Positions 9,315-16,048 of a DNA stretch of 36,472 nucleotides are shown one piece after another. Both the position numbers and the translations under genes were made by a program. A model generated the notes under the pieces. That model was not told the DNA's origin. It was given only the letters and a program-made list of their open reading frames with translations, and ran no database searches. This stretch comes from Propionibacteriales bacterium. Lineage in GTDB: Bacteria; Actinomycetota; Actinomycetes; Propionibacteriales; Propionibacteriaceae. The stretch lies in assembly GCA_021286985.1 (NCBI GenBank), contig JAJTBJ010000007.1:1-36472 (forward strand), read 5' to 3'. Numbering within the stretch: the stretch's first letter is position 1; each line of letters starts with the position of its first letter.

Positions 9315-9488
9315 ATGACTGAGCAAAACGTTCCTGCCACTGCCGTGCAGCCCGTCTTCGATCTGAGCGGGGCTCCGATGCCCAACGTGCGGACCCTCCA
9401 GGCCCGCTACAACCCGTTCAGCCAGTTCTTCAAGCTGGTCGGCTTCATGCTCAACATCATGAAGCTGGTCATCCGAAGCGGACACTGA
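9315..9488 (+). CDS. Small 57-aa protein of unknown function, coupled to the SQR-like gene
   Basis: An ATG 6 bp after the SQR-like stop opens a 57-codon frame ending at the TGA at 9488. The N-terminal half is polar (MTEQNVPATA...); residues 34-57 (PFSQFFKLVGFMLNIMKLVI then RSGH) form a hydrophobic/amphipathic helix with scattered Lys. The frame ends just before a strong terminator, so it sits exactly where a second operon gene should. Codon choice is GC-rich at third positions like its neighbours. I do not recognise the family. A membrane-associated partner or anchor of the SQR-like enzyme is an inference from position and the C-terminal helix only. Confidence 0.72.
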   Translation: MTEQNVPATAVQPVFDLSGAPMPNVRTLQARYNPFSQFFKLVGFMLNIMKLVIRSGH

Positions 9489-9496
9489 CCTCAACG

Positions 9497-9537
9497 ACAA
9501 ATGGGGCTCCCCGGTCTACCCGGGGAGCCCCATTTGT
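9497..9537. terminator. Bidirectional intrinsic terminator
   Basis: An 18-bp perfect stem, ACAAATGGGGCTCCCCGG (9497-9514) pairing with 9520-9537 around a 5-nt loop TCTAC. The stem ends in ACAAAT/ATTTGT, giving a short T-rich exit in both directions. It lies between the convergent SQR-like/small-protein unit (ends 9488) and the CsoR-family gene (ends 9548) and probably serves both. Confidence 0.9.
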
Positions 9538-9547
9538 GGTCTTGTGA

Positions 9548-9811
9548 TCAGGCCAGCGAGAGGAACAGCTTCTCCAGCGTGGCGGTGTCGACTTCCGAGT
9601 CGCCCGACTCGTCCAGCAGGCACTGCTTCAGGCTGCCCGCGATCACCGCGAAACCCGCCCGGTCAAGCGCCTTGGACACCGCGGCCAGCTGAGTCACCAC
9701 GTCGGTGCACTCACGGCCTTCCTCGAGCATGCGAATGATGCCACCGATCTGGCCCTGAGCGCGCTTGAGACGCTTCACTACCGGCACCATGGCATCGGGG
9801 TCGAGCTGCAT
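9548..9811 (-). CDS. CsoR-family transcriptional repressor, probably a persulfide sensor (CstR-like)
   Basis: An 87-aa all-helical DUF156/CsoR-family repressor. The family core VVKRLKRAQGQIGGIIRMLE is present, with Cys35 (ECTDVV) and Cys64 (LKQCLLDE). The His that completes the Cu(I) site in CsoR lies four residues before the second Cys; here that residue is Ser60. Loss of this ligand with both Cys kept is what CstR-type persulfide sensors show, where the two Cys form a di- or trisulfide link. The start at 9811 is chosen because GAGAGGGG precedes it by 7 nt; the frame continues upstream to 9880 without support. It lies 65 bp downstream of trxA on the same strand and is probably autoregulated through the operator at 10286-10301. 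Confidence 0.9.
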   Translation of the reverse strand: MQLDPDAMVPVVKRLKRAQGQIGGIIRMLEEGRECTDVVTQLAAVSKALDRAGFAVIAGSLKQCLLDESGDSEVDTATLEKLFLSLA

Positions 9812-9876
9812 GAATGAGCCCCTCTCAACTTCATAACTGAAGTCGATCTTACTCGTGGTGGTGCCGCCATCGCTGG

Positions 9877-10272
9877 TCATGAGGAGGACTCCACCTTCTC
9901 CGGGACCTCGCCCTTCTCCTGCTCGGCGATCTGGGCGCGAATGTCGTCCATGTCGGCGGCACGCACTGCGCCGATGAGGTCCTCCAGTGCCGACGCCGGC
10001 AGGGCGCCCGGCTGAGCGAAGACCAGGATGCCCTCACGGAAGATCATCAGCGTGGGGATGGACATGATCCGGGCGGCACCGGCGAGCTCACGCTCAGCCT
10101 CGGTGTCGACCTTGCCGAAGACCAGGTCGGGGTGCTTCTCGGAGGCGGCCTCATAGACCGGCGCGAACCGGACGCAGGGACCGCACCAGTCGGCCCAGAA
10201 GTCGACCAACACGATGTCGTTGTCGGCGATCGTCTTCTCGAAGTCGGCGGCGGTCAGGTTTTTGGTGGCCAT
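9877..10272 (-). CDS. trxA: Thioredoxin
   Basis: A 131-aa thioredoxin with active site WCGPC (Cys30, Cys33) in DFWADWCGPCVRFAP and the cis-proline segment SIPTLMIF. A charged C-terminal tail of about 25 residues (AEQEKGEVPEKVESSS) exceeds the usual 105-110 aa domain. The start at 10272 is supported by AAAGGAG just upstream; a longer open frame upstream is not plausible. The operator at 10286-10301 lies immediately before the ribosome-binding site. Within this module its likely job is reduction of persulfides or polysulfides made by the SQR-like enzyme, though a general disulfide-reductant role cannot be excluded. csoR-type gene follows. Confidence 0.93.
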   Translation of the reverse strand: MATKNLTAADFEKTIADNDIVLVDFWADWCGPCVRFAPVYEAASEKHPDLVFGKVDTEAERELAGAARIMSIPTLMIFREGILVFAQPGALPASALEDLIGAVRAADMDDIRAQIAEQEKGEVPEKVESSS

Positions 10273-10285
10273 GCTTCTCCTTTCA

Positions 10286-10301
10286 ATACCCCCCAGGGTA
10301 T
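10286..10301. promoter_or_regulatory. CsoR/CstR-type operator upstream of trxA
   Basis: ATACCCCCCAGGGTAT is a perfect ATACCC-N4-GGGTAT inverted repeat in the 31-bp gap between the histidine-kinase stop and the trxA start, 14 bp from the trxA ATG. It matches the arms and spacing of the site at 7797-7812, so one repressor probably controls both convergent units. Confidence 0.78.
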
Positions 10302-10303
10302 CA

Positions 10304-11650
10304 CTAGGAGTTGCTGCTCGGCACCTCAACCCAGAAAGTCGACCCGTGGCCGAGCACCGAATCCACCCCGTAACTGCCGCCGTGGGCGGCGATGATCGCC
10401 GCCACAATGGCCAACCCGAGCCCCGATCCACGCGGGCCGGCGACCGAGGTCCGATAGAAGCGATCGAACACCCGATCCAGGTCGGCGGCGGGGATTCCCC
10501 GCCCCGAGTCGGTGACCGAGATCCGCACCCGGGCCCCACCCTGGGCGACGAGGCTGATCGGGGTACCCGGATCGGAGTACTTCACCGCGTTCTCGATGAG
10601 GGCGGTCACCGCCTGGCGCAGCCGGTCGCTGTCGGCGATTACCGCACCGGCACCACCGACCTCCACCCGCACGTCGCGATCAGGCTCGCGCACCCGCAGG
10701 TCGGCGGCGAGCTCGTTGACCATCAGGCCCACGTCGACGCGTTGCAGGCTCAGCGCGCTGCGATCCCCGAGTTGGGCCAGGTCGAGCAGATCGGCGACGA
10801 TCCGATTCATTCGCGTCGCTTCGGCGTTGATCCGACGCATCGCGTCGGCCACCGCTGCCTCGTCGGCCAGGCCGCCGGCCGCATACAACGCCGAATATCC
10901 CTGCAGCGTGGTCAGCGGTGTGCGCAGCTCATGTCCCGCGTCGGCCACGAAGCGGCGCAACTGCTCCTGGCCATCTGCGGTGGTGGCGACCATGGTGTTG
11001 AAGGCCTGCCCCAGCCGTCCGGCCTCGGTGGCGGGGTCGGCGACCTCCACCTGGACGGCCTGCCGGCCCCCGCTGGCGGTCACGCCGACAGCGGCATCGG
11101 TCAGCTGAGCGATCGGCCGAAGCCCGTGGCGATCCACCCAATAGCCCACCAACACCGCCGAGATCGCGACCAGCACCCACGCCAGTCCGAGACCGACCCA
11201 CAGCCGGCCCGTCGACTGCTCCACCGGCTCCATCGAAACGGCCACCACCAGCGCGCGTCCGGCGTCGAGCGGGACCACCTCCACCCGCACCCGGTCGAAG
11301 CGTCCGGCGGTGGTCGTTCGGGGCACCGGGCCGGCTCCGCGTTCGTTGCCCAGCAGGCGCGGGCTCAGCTGGGGGTCGTCGGTGGGCGCCACCACCGTGC
11401 GCAGCCGTCCGTCGGCCCGCAGCACGCCGACATAGGCCTCACTGAGCAAAGTGGCTGCGGCAGCATTGCCGCCGTCGGCCTTGTTGGCCACGGCCAGCAG
11501 CGCCTTGGTGTCGCCGACCAGGGAGGTCACCCGGGCGTCCAGTTGCCCCAGGACGTACTGTCGCTGCAGCAGGGCAACGCCGAGACAGGCCAGGCCGGTG
11601 ATCACCAACCCCGAGATGCCCGCGAGCACCAGCCGCCGCCGCAGCGTCAC
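10304..11650 (-). CDS. Two-component sensor histidine kinase, HAMP type
   Basis: A 448-aa membrane sensor kinase. One transmembrane segment lies at about 8-28 and a second at 150-170, bracketing an extracytoplasmic sensor of about 120 residues. A HAMP linker follows, then the dimerisation box FVADAGHELRTPL with His240, the N-box LIENAVKYSDP (Asn354), G1 DSGRGIP (381-387) and G2 GSGLGLAI (408-415). The GTG start overlaps the response-regulator stop by 4 nt (GTGA), so the two are translationally coupled. The signal is unknown; general architecture resembles the TrcS/MprB group. Whether it is linked to the downstream sulfide-type genes is not shown, since trxA has its own operator. Confidence 0.94.
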   Translation of the reverse strand: MTLRRRLVLAGISGLVITGLACLGVALLQRQYVLGQLDARVTSLVGDTKALLAVANKADGGNAAAATLLSEAYVGVLRADGRLRTVVAPTDDPQLSPRLLGNERGAGPVPRTTTAGRFDRVRVEVVPLDAGRALVVAVSMEPVEQSTGRLWVGLGLAWVLVAISAVLVGYWVDRHGLRPIAQLTDAAVGVTASGGRQAVQVEVADPATEAGRLGQAFNTMVATTADGQEQLRRFVADAGHELRTPLTTLQGYSALYAAGGLADEAAVADAMRRINAEATRMNRIVADLLDLAQLGDRSALSLQRVDVGLMVNELAADLRVREPDRDVRVEVGGAGAVIADSDRLRQAVTALIENAVKYSDPGTPISLVAQGGARVRISVTDSGRGIPAADLDRVFDRFYRTSVAGPRGSGLGLAIVAAIIAAHGGSYGVDSVLGHGSTFWVEVPSSNS

Positions 11651-12330
11651 GAAGGCTCCCGGACGCTGTAGCCGACACCACGGACGGTATGGATCAGTTT
11701 CGGTTCCACCGAGTCGACCTTTCGGCGCAGATTGGAGATGAATGACTCGATGATGGCGGTTTGTCCGCCGAAGTCATAGGCCCACACCTGGTCGAGAATC
11801 ATCCCGCGGGACACGGCCCGGCCGGCACTGGCCATCAGGCACTCCAGCAGCCGGAACTCGGTCGCCGACAGGTTGAGTTCGGTCTCGCCGCGCCACACCC
11901 GGTGGGCATCGGCGTCCAGCACCAGATCAGCGACCTGGTAGCGCACCGGCGCCACTTCACTGCCCTGGCGTCGCAGCGCCACCTTCACCCGGGCCACCAA
12001 CTCCTCCAGGGCGAACGGCTTGACCATGTAGTCATCGCCGCCAACGGTCAGCCCGCGCACCCGATCGGACGTGGTGCCGCGGGCGGTCAGGAACAGCACC
12101 GACGCCCGGCTGCCGGCCGCGCGGATCCGCTTGAGCACCTCGTAGCCGTCCAGATCGGGCAGCTGGATGTCGAGCAGGATCACCTGCGGATCGAAACTGG
12201 ACGCCAGGCCGATCGCGTCCGCGCCGTTGGCGGCGCTCGCGGTGCGGTAACCGTGCAGCTGCAGGGCCGAAGTGACCAGGAAAGAGATGTTCTCCTCGTC
12301 GTCAACCACCAGGATCTTGGGTGCTTCCAC
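11647..12330 (-). CDS. OmpR/PhoB-family response regulator
   Basis: A 227-aa regulator: receiver domain with acidic pair Asp10-Asp11, phospho-acceptor Asp54 (ILLDIQLPD), Thr82 and Lys104 (VKPF), followed by a winged-helix DNA-binding domain containing TEFRLLECLM and the recognition-helix region ESFISNLRRKVD...HTVRGVGYSV. The start is a GTG at 12330; the nearby ATG at 12335 is out of frame. The partner kinase overlaps by 4 nt. Three phased direct repeats lie 40-67 bp upstream (12370-12397) and may be its own binding site. Confidence 0.94.
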   Translation of the reverse strand: MEAPKILVVDDEENISFLVTSALQLHGYRTASAANGADAIGLASSFDPQVILLDIQLPDLDGYEVLKRIRAAGSRASVLFLTARGTTSDRVRGLTVGGDDYMVKPFALEELVARVKVALRRQGSEVAPVRYQVADLVLDADAHRVWRGETELNLSATEFRLLECLMASAGRAVSRGMILDQVWAYDFGGQTAIIESFISNLRRKVDSVEPKLIHTVRGVGYSVREPS

Positions 12331-12369
12331 GGCATAAAGATGCCAGTCCGAGCCGGTTTCGTCGCTGCG

Positions 12370-12397
12370 ACGTCCACAAACATCCAGGGAACGTCCA
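12370..12397 (-). promoter_or_regulatory. Three phased direct repeats upstream of the response regulator
   Basis: On the minus strand the word TGGAYGT appears three times, TGGACGT, TGGATGT, TGGACGT, with start-to-start spacing of 11 and 10 bp, that is, one helical turn each. OmpR/PhoB-type regulators bind head-to-tail half-sites with this periodicity. Position 40-67 bp before the GTG start fits an activator or autoregulatory site. Confidence 0.5.
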
Positions 12398-12424
12398 GGT
12401 TTGGGAGGCTCAATCCGCCGTGCG

Positions 12425-12500
12425 TGGAGCCGCCTTGGGGAATCGAACCCCAGACCTACGCTTTACGAGAGCGTCGCTCTACCGACTGAGCTAAGGCGGC
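12425..12500 (-). tRNA. tRNA-Thr (anticodon CGT)
   Basis: A full cloverleaf is readable on the minus strand: acceptor GCCGCCT/AGGCGGC, D-arm GCTC...GAGC, anticodon stem ACGCT/AGCGT with loop CTCGTAA (anticodon CGT, codon ACG), T-arm GGGG-TTCGATT-CCCC, discriminator T and encoded CCA (12425-12427). Length with CCA is 76 nt. Confidence 0.96.
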
Positions 12501-12525
12501 CTTGGTCGCGGACGACCGAGGCACA

Positions 12526-12531
12526 ACTATA
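12526..12531 (-). promoter_or_regulatory. Candidate -10 box for tRNA-Thr
   Basis: TATAGT on the minus strand lies 25 nt upstream of the tRNA 5' end, a plausible leader length. A TTGGCT about 19 bp further upstream could be the -35; the spacer between them contains the hairpin at 12533-12548. Confidence 0.45.
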
Positions 12532-12532
12532 G

Positions 12533-12548
12533 GGGCGCAGCCGCGCCC
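12533..12548 (-). terminator. Short GC hairpin after the hydrolase gene
   Basis: GGGCGC-4 nt-GCGCCC lies 19 bp downstream of the lipoprotein hydrolase stop in its direction of transcription, followed by CCTATAGTTGT, which is only weakly T-rich. It may end the hydrolase transcript just before the tRNA. Confidence 0.4.
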
Positions 12549-12567
12549 TCAGCCAACCGGGGCCAGA

Positions 12568-14157
12568 TCACTTGCAGACAGTGCCTTCGGTAGGCAGCGT
12601 GCCCTGCGTCAGGTACTTCACCACCGCGGTGTCGATGCAGGTCGAGTTGCCGCCGTAGCTGCCATGGCCTTCGCCGTCGAAGATCAGCAGATGGCCGGAC
12701 GTCAGCTGCTTGGCCATCGAACGGGCGTGCTGCACCGGTGTGGCGCTGTCACCGGTGGCACCGACCACGAGGATGGGCGCAGCGTCCGGCGCGGTGAGGT
12801 GCAGCGTCAGGTACTCACCCTGCGGCACCCCCCACAGCGGGCAGACGTAGCCGGGGCCGAAGTATTTGCCGAAGATCGGTGCCTTCTTCTGGTCCTCTGC
12901 CCAGGTGCGATCAGCGTCCAGGACGCCCTTCTCCTTGGTCTCCGGGCAGCTGATCGCCGGGAAGGCGTAGAAGAGGGTGTCGTAGTGCCCGGCCTGATCG
13001 CGGAAGTTCAGCTGGTCGGCCGCGTACAGCAGGTTCGCCCCGTTGCCGGCCACGGCCCGCTGGATCACCACGCTGAGGGCGGGGTAGACCTCCTTGCCGC
13101 TGTAGAGCGCCGCCGCGACACCGGTGACGGCCAGACTCTGGGTGAGGGTGCGGTCGCCCACCTTCAGCGGGGCACTCTCCAACCGATCGAACAGGGCGGT
13201 CACCGAGGCCAGCACCTCGTCCTTCGTGGCACCGAGTCCACAGTCGGTCTTGGCGCACCAGGACGCGAAGTTGCCCAGCGCCAGATCGAAGCCTTGAGCT
13301 TGGATCACGCTCTCGTCGTCGGTGATGTTCACCGCAGAGTCCAGCACCAGGTGGCCGGTGTTCTTGCCGAAGACCTGGGCATAGGTCGCACCGATCTGAG
13401 TGCCGTAGGAGTAGCCGAGGAAGTTCAGCTTCTTGGCCCCGAAGTACTGCCGCAGCAGATCGAGGTCTCGCACGGTGTCCACGGTGCCGATGTGGTTCAG
13501 CAGGTCGCCGTTACGCTCCCAACACGCGCGCGAGAAGTTGCGGGCGGCCTCCACCAAGGCCACCCGTTCGGCTTCGTTGTCGGGGGTGCTGTCGAGGTTC
13601 AAGAAGGCGTCGGTGTCGGCATCACTGAGGCAGCGCACCGGGGTCGACTCCCCCGCGCCACGTGGATCCCAGCCGACGATGTCGTACTGCTCCAAGCCCT
13701 GGGTGTCGAAGCTGGACACCAGTTCGGTGCCGGACGCCCCCGGACCGCCCGGGTTGATGAACAGCGGACCGAGGTGCGGGGTCTTGGTGGCCGCGTGCAC
13801 GCGCACCGACAAGGTCACTGCGCGCGACGCCGGGTCGGTGTAGTCCAGTGGTACCAGCAACTGGGTGCAGCGGTCTTCGTCACAGTTGTCCCAGGTGGGC
13901 TTCTGCGCCAAATACGGCGCCAGATCGCCACCGGGCAGCCCGGCGACCAGGCCGGGGACGGTCGGCGAGACCGCAGGGAAGGTGCGCCGATCGACACCGT
14001 CGGCCGGAACGGTGGACACCGACACGTCGCCGATCATCACGCTGGTGGCGGACGCCCCCGGCGTCGCTGGCAGGCCTGGCGCGGTGACGCAGCCGCTGGT
14101 CAACATCGCTGCGGCGAAGGCAACCGCGAGCGGCTTAAGAACGGGAGGCACCCGCAC
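12568..14157 (-). CDS. Secreted lipoprotein alpha/beta-hydrolase, tripeptidyl-aminopeptidase (TAP/SlpD) type
   Basis: A 529-aa serine hydrolase of the actinobacterial secreted tripeptidyl-aminopeptidase group, expected to release short peptides from protein N-termini outside the membrane. A signal peptide ends in lipobox LTSGC (Cys23). The oxyanion region INPGGPGASG (134-143) precedes the nucleophile GYSYG (Ser250); Asp470 in GATGDSATPV and His498 in GEGHGSYG complete the triad, the last within a TAP-like C-terminal domain. Paired Cys (NCDEDRC, CAKTDC) suggest disulfides. The GTG at 14157 is the furthest start; a second GTG at 14151 lies 6 nt after TACGCT, which would fit a leaderless transcript. 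No ribosome-binding site is visible. Confidence 0.9.
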   Translation of the reverse strand: MRVPPVLKPLAVAFAAAMLTSGCVTAPGLPATPGASATSVMIGDVSVSTVPADGVDRRTFPAVSPTVPGLVAGLPGGDLAPYLAQKPTWDNCDEDRCTQLLVPLDYTDPASRAVTLSVRVHAATKTPHLGPLFINPGGPGASGTELVSSFDTQGLEQYDIVGWDPRGAGESTPVRCLSDADTDAFLNLDSTPDNEAERVALVEAARNFSRACWERNGDLLNHIGTVDTVRDLDLLRQYFGAKKLNFLGYSYGTQIGATYAQVFGKNTGHLVLDSAVNITDDESVIQAQGFDLALGNFASWCAKTDCGLGATKDEVLASVTALFDRLESAPLKVGDRTLTQSLAVTGVAAALYSGKEVYPALSVVIQRAVAGNGANLLYAADQLNFRDQAGHYDTLFYAFPAISCPETKEKGVLDADRTWAEDQKKAPIFGKYFGPGYVCPLWGVPQGEYLTLHLTAPDAAPILVVGATGDSATPVQHARSMAKQLTSGHLLIFDGEGHGSYGGNSTCIDTAVVKYLTQGTLPTEGTVCK

Positions 14158-14178
14158 AGCGTAACGGCCGAAAACCAG

Positions 14179-14218
14179 TCCGCCCCGGACGGCGCTGGCT
14201 CAGCGCGTCCGGGGCGGA
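14179..14218 (-). terminator. Intrinsic terminator of the DoxX-like gene
   Basis: A long stem, TCCGCCCCGGACGGCGCTG (14179-14197) against 14201-14218 with one bulged base and a GCT loop, lies 12 bp past the DoxX-like stop. In the minus direction it is followed by CTGGTTTTCGG, a short T-run. It separates the DoxX-like gene from the hydrolase. Confidence 0.85.
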
Positions 14219-14230
14219 TCGGAGATGTCG

Positions 14231-15847
14231 TCAGCGAATGGCGCGCGCGGCCTTGTCGCGGGCGCGAGAGACCCGCAGGCTGCGATCAATGCTCCAGCCA
14301 CCGGCACCGGTGAACATCAACAGAATGCCCACCGCCGCCATCAGCAACTGACCTTCGCCGAGGATGCCGAACTGTGCGGCGTCCAGGAAACCGAACGATC
14401 CCCAGTAGGCGAAGGCCACCGAGCCGGCACCGATCAGGAAGGCGCCGAAGGCAGCGAACCTGGTGGCCAGACCCAGCACCATCGACACCGCAATCAGCAG
14501 CGACGCCACCCCGATCACCAGCGCCATCAGGCCCGGCATCGGCAGGATCGTGTGGTCGGCGAGGTACTTCTGCGCCTGCACCGGGTTCAGCAGCATCATG
14601 GCGCCATGGACACCGAAAATGGCCGCCATCACCAACCGCAACAGGAACAGCCCAAACGACGGGCCGAACTTGTCGGTCGACGGAGTCGGCTTCGCGGCAG
14701 TGGCAGCCCGTTCCGGAGCCGGAGCGGGCTCCGCAGCCTCGGGGGCCACGACCGCAGCAGGCGCGGCGGTGGTCAGCGCAGCAGCGCTGGCATCACGACG
14801 TGCGGCCCGCTCGGCGGCCAACCGACGCTCTTCCTCACTCACCGCAGCGGCGTCGGCAGCATCCGCAGCCTGCGGACGGAAGATGTCGCCGTTGTCGACC
14901 AGGGTCTCCTCGCTCGGCTGCGGTTGACCCCAGGTGGGGGCCACCAGCGTTGCTTCCTCGGCGACCGCGGGCTCGGGCGCGGCCATCGGCTGCGGCGCCG
15001 GCGGGAAGATGCTCGACGGCGGTGGGAGCGGCAGTCCACTCGGCGCGACCGGCATGGTCGGCTCCGCCGCAGCAGGCTCCTCCACCGGCGCTGAATCGCT
15101 CACGGCCTCAGCCTCGGGCTCCGCTTCCACGACGGGCTCGGCGATCGGCTGTGGCGGAGGAGGGGTCCAGGCCGGGACCAACGGCAGCGCCGGTCCACCG
15201 GCGACAGTCGTTTCGGGCTGCGGTTCGGCTTCGGCGGGGGCAGCCTCTTCGGCAGGGGTTTCGACTGGCTCAACCTCCGACTCAGCCGGGGCCTCGACAG
15301 GCTCAACGACCGCGGTGTCAACCGGCTCACCCCACGCCGCCGGCGCAGCATCCTCGGCCGGCGCGGCATCCTCGGCCGGCGCGGCATCCTCGGCCGGCGG
15401 TTCAACAGGCTCAACCACCGACTCAGCCGGGGCCTCGACAGGCTCAACCACCGCAGCCTCGACCGGCTCACCCCCCACCGCCGGCGCAGCATCCTCGGCC
15501 GGGGTTTCGACAGGCTCAACCACCGACTCAGCCGGCGCTTCAACAGGCTCAACCACCGCAGCCTCGACCGGCTCGACCACCGGATCACCCCAGGTGGGTG
15601 CCGGCGCTTCGACTACCGGGGTCTCGACCGACTCGACCACCGGCTCGACGACCGGCGGAGCCGGAGGCATCGGCATGGCCGGAGCCGGAGGCACCGGGGG
15701 CATCGGCGGTACGGCGCCAGCCGGCGCGGGTGGGGGCGGGAAAGCGTTCGGGGCGGTCGGCGGCTGCGGCCAGGCAGCCGGCGGGGGTGCCGGAATCGTC
15801 GGAAGACCCTCAGGCTGAGGGAACTCAGGCTCGCGCGGTTCGGTCAC
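14231..15847 (-). CDS. DoxX-family membrane protein with long repetitive Pro/Glu/Val-rich N-terminus
   Basis: 538 aa from the GTG at 15847. Residues 1-65 are proline-rich. Residues 67-205 hold degenerate repeats built on VEPVE(A/T)PAE, with three larger units plus a triple AEDAAP. Residues 206-390 remain low-complexity and acidic. Only the last 145 or so are globular: a DoxX domain with four predicted membrane helices (LFLLRLVMAAIFGVHGAMML; LMALVIGVASLLIAVSMVLG; FAAFGAFLIGAGSVAFAYW; LLMAAVGILLMFTGAGGW). Simple DoxX proteins are about 130-150 aa and act in membrane redox or oxidant-response complexes; the role of this extension is unknown. AGGAAAGGA 8 nt before GTG 15847 fixes the start over a TTG at 15868. 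The C-terminal tail is basic. Confidence 0.85.
   Translation of the reverse strand: MTEPREPEFPQPEGLPTIPAPPPAAWPQPPTAPNAFPPPPAPAGAVPPMPPVPPAPAMPMPPAPPVVEPVVESVETPVVEAPAPTWGDPVVEPVEAAVVEPVEAPAESVVEPVETPAEDAAPAVGGEPVEAAVVEPVEAPAESVVEPVEPPAEDAAPAEDAAPAEDAAPAAWGEPVDTAVVEPVEAPAESEVEPVETPAEEAAPAEAEPQPETTVAGGPALPLVPAWTPPPPQPIAEPVVEAEPEAEAVSDSAPVEEPAAAEPTMPVAPSGLPLPPPSSIFPPAPQPMAAPEPAVAEEATLVAPTWGQPQPSEETLVDNGDIFRPQAADAADAAAVSEEERRLAAERAARRDASAAALTTAAPAAVVAPEAAEPAPAPERAATAAKPTPSTDKFGPSFGLFLLRLVMAAIFGVHGAMMLLNPVQAQKYLADHTILPMPGLMALVIGVASLLIAVSMVLGLATRFAAFGAFLIGAGSVAFAYWGSFGFLDAAQFGILGEGQLLMAAVGILLMFTGAGGWSIDRSLRVSRARDKAARAIR
15233..15649. repeat. Degenerate tandem repeat inside the DoxX-like gene
   Basis: On the plus strand the word GTTTCGACAGGCTCAACC and close variants (GCCTCGACAGGCTCAAC, GCTTCAACAGGCTCAAC) occur about eight times, and the 18-nt unit GCGGCATCCTCGGCCGGC is repeated three times in tandem near 15349-15402. 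All stay in frame and encode VEPVE(T/A)PAE and AEDAAP repeats. The word matches the two arms of the intergenic element at 5156-5198. Confidence 0.85.
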
Positions 15848-15869
15848 AGGGGAAGTCCTTTCCTGCAAA

Positions 15870-15899
15870 GCTCGTCAGCTAATGCTGTCACTGACGAGC
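15870..15899. promoter_or_regulatory. Perfect 9-bp inverted repeat upstream of the DoxX-like gene
   Basis: GCTCGTCAG and CTGACGAGC, separated by 12 nt, lie 22 bp before the GTG start. The spacer contains CATTAG on the minus strand, so the repeat may bracket the -10 as a repressor operator, or fold in the leader RNA ahead of the ribosome-binding site. Confidence 0.5.
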
Positions 15900-16048
15900 G
15901 TGGGCGACGCTCAGCGACACGATATCCGGGCGACCGGGATCCGACCCCCTCCCGAGCCCAAGATCGCGCCCGCCCACGGCGCAACCGTCCAGCGCTACTT
16001 GAGACGCGCGGTCGCGATCCCACCACCGCGCCCCTCCGCGCCCGGGAG

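Noticed and set aside
12425..12500. tRNA-linked integration site with an element
   Set aside because: No integrase and no repeated tRNA 3' end is visible in the window; kept only as a possible explanation for the accessory block.
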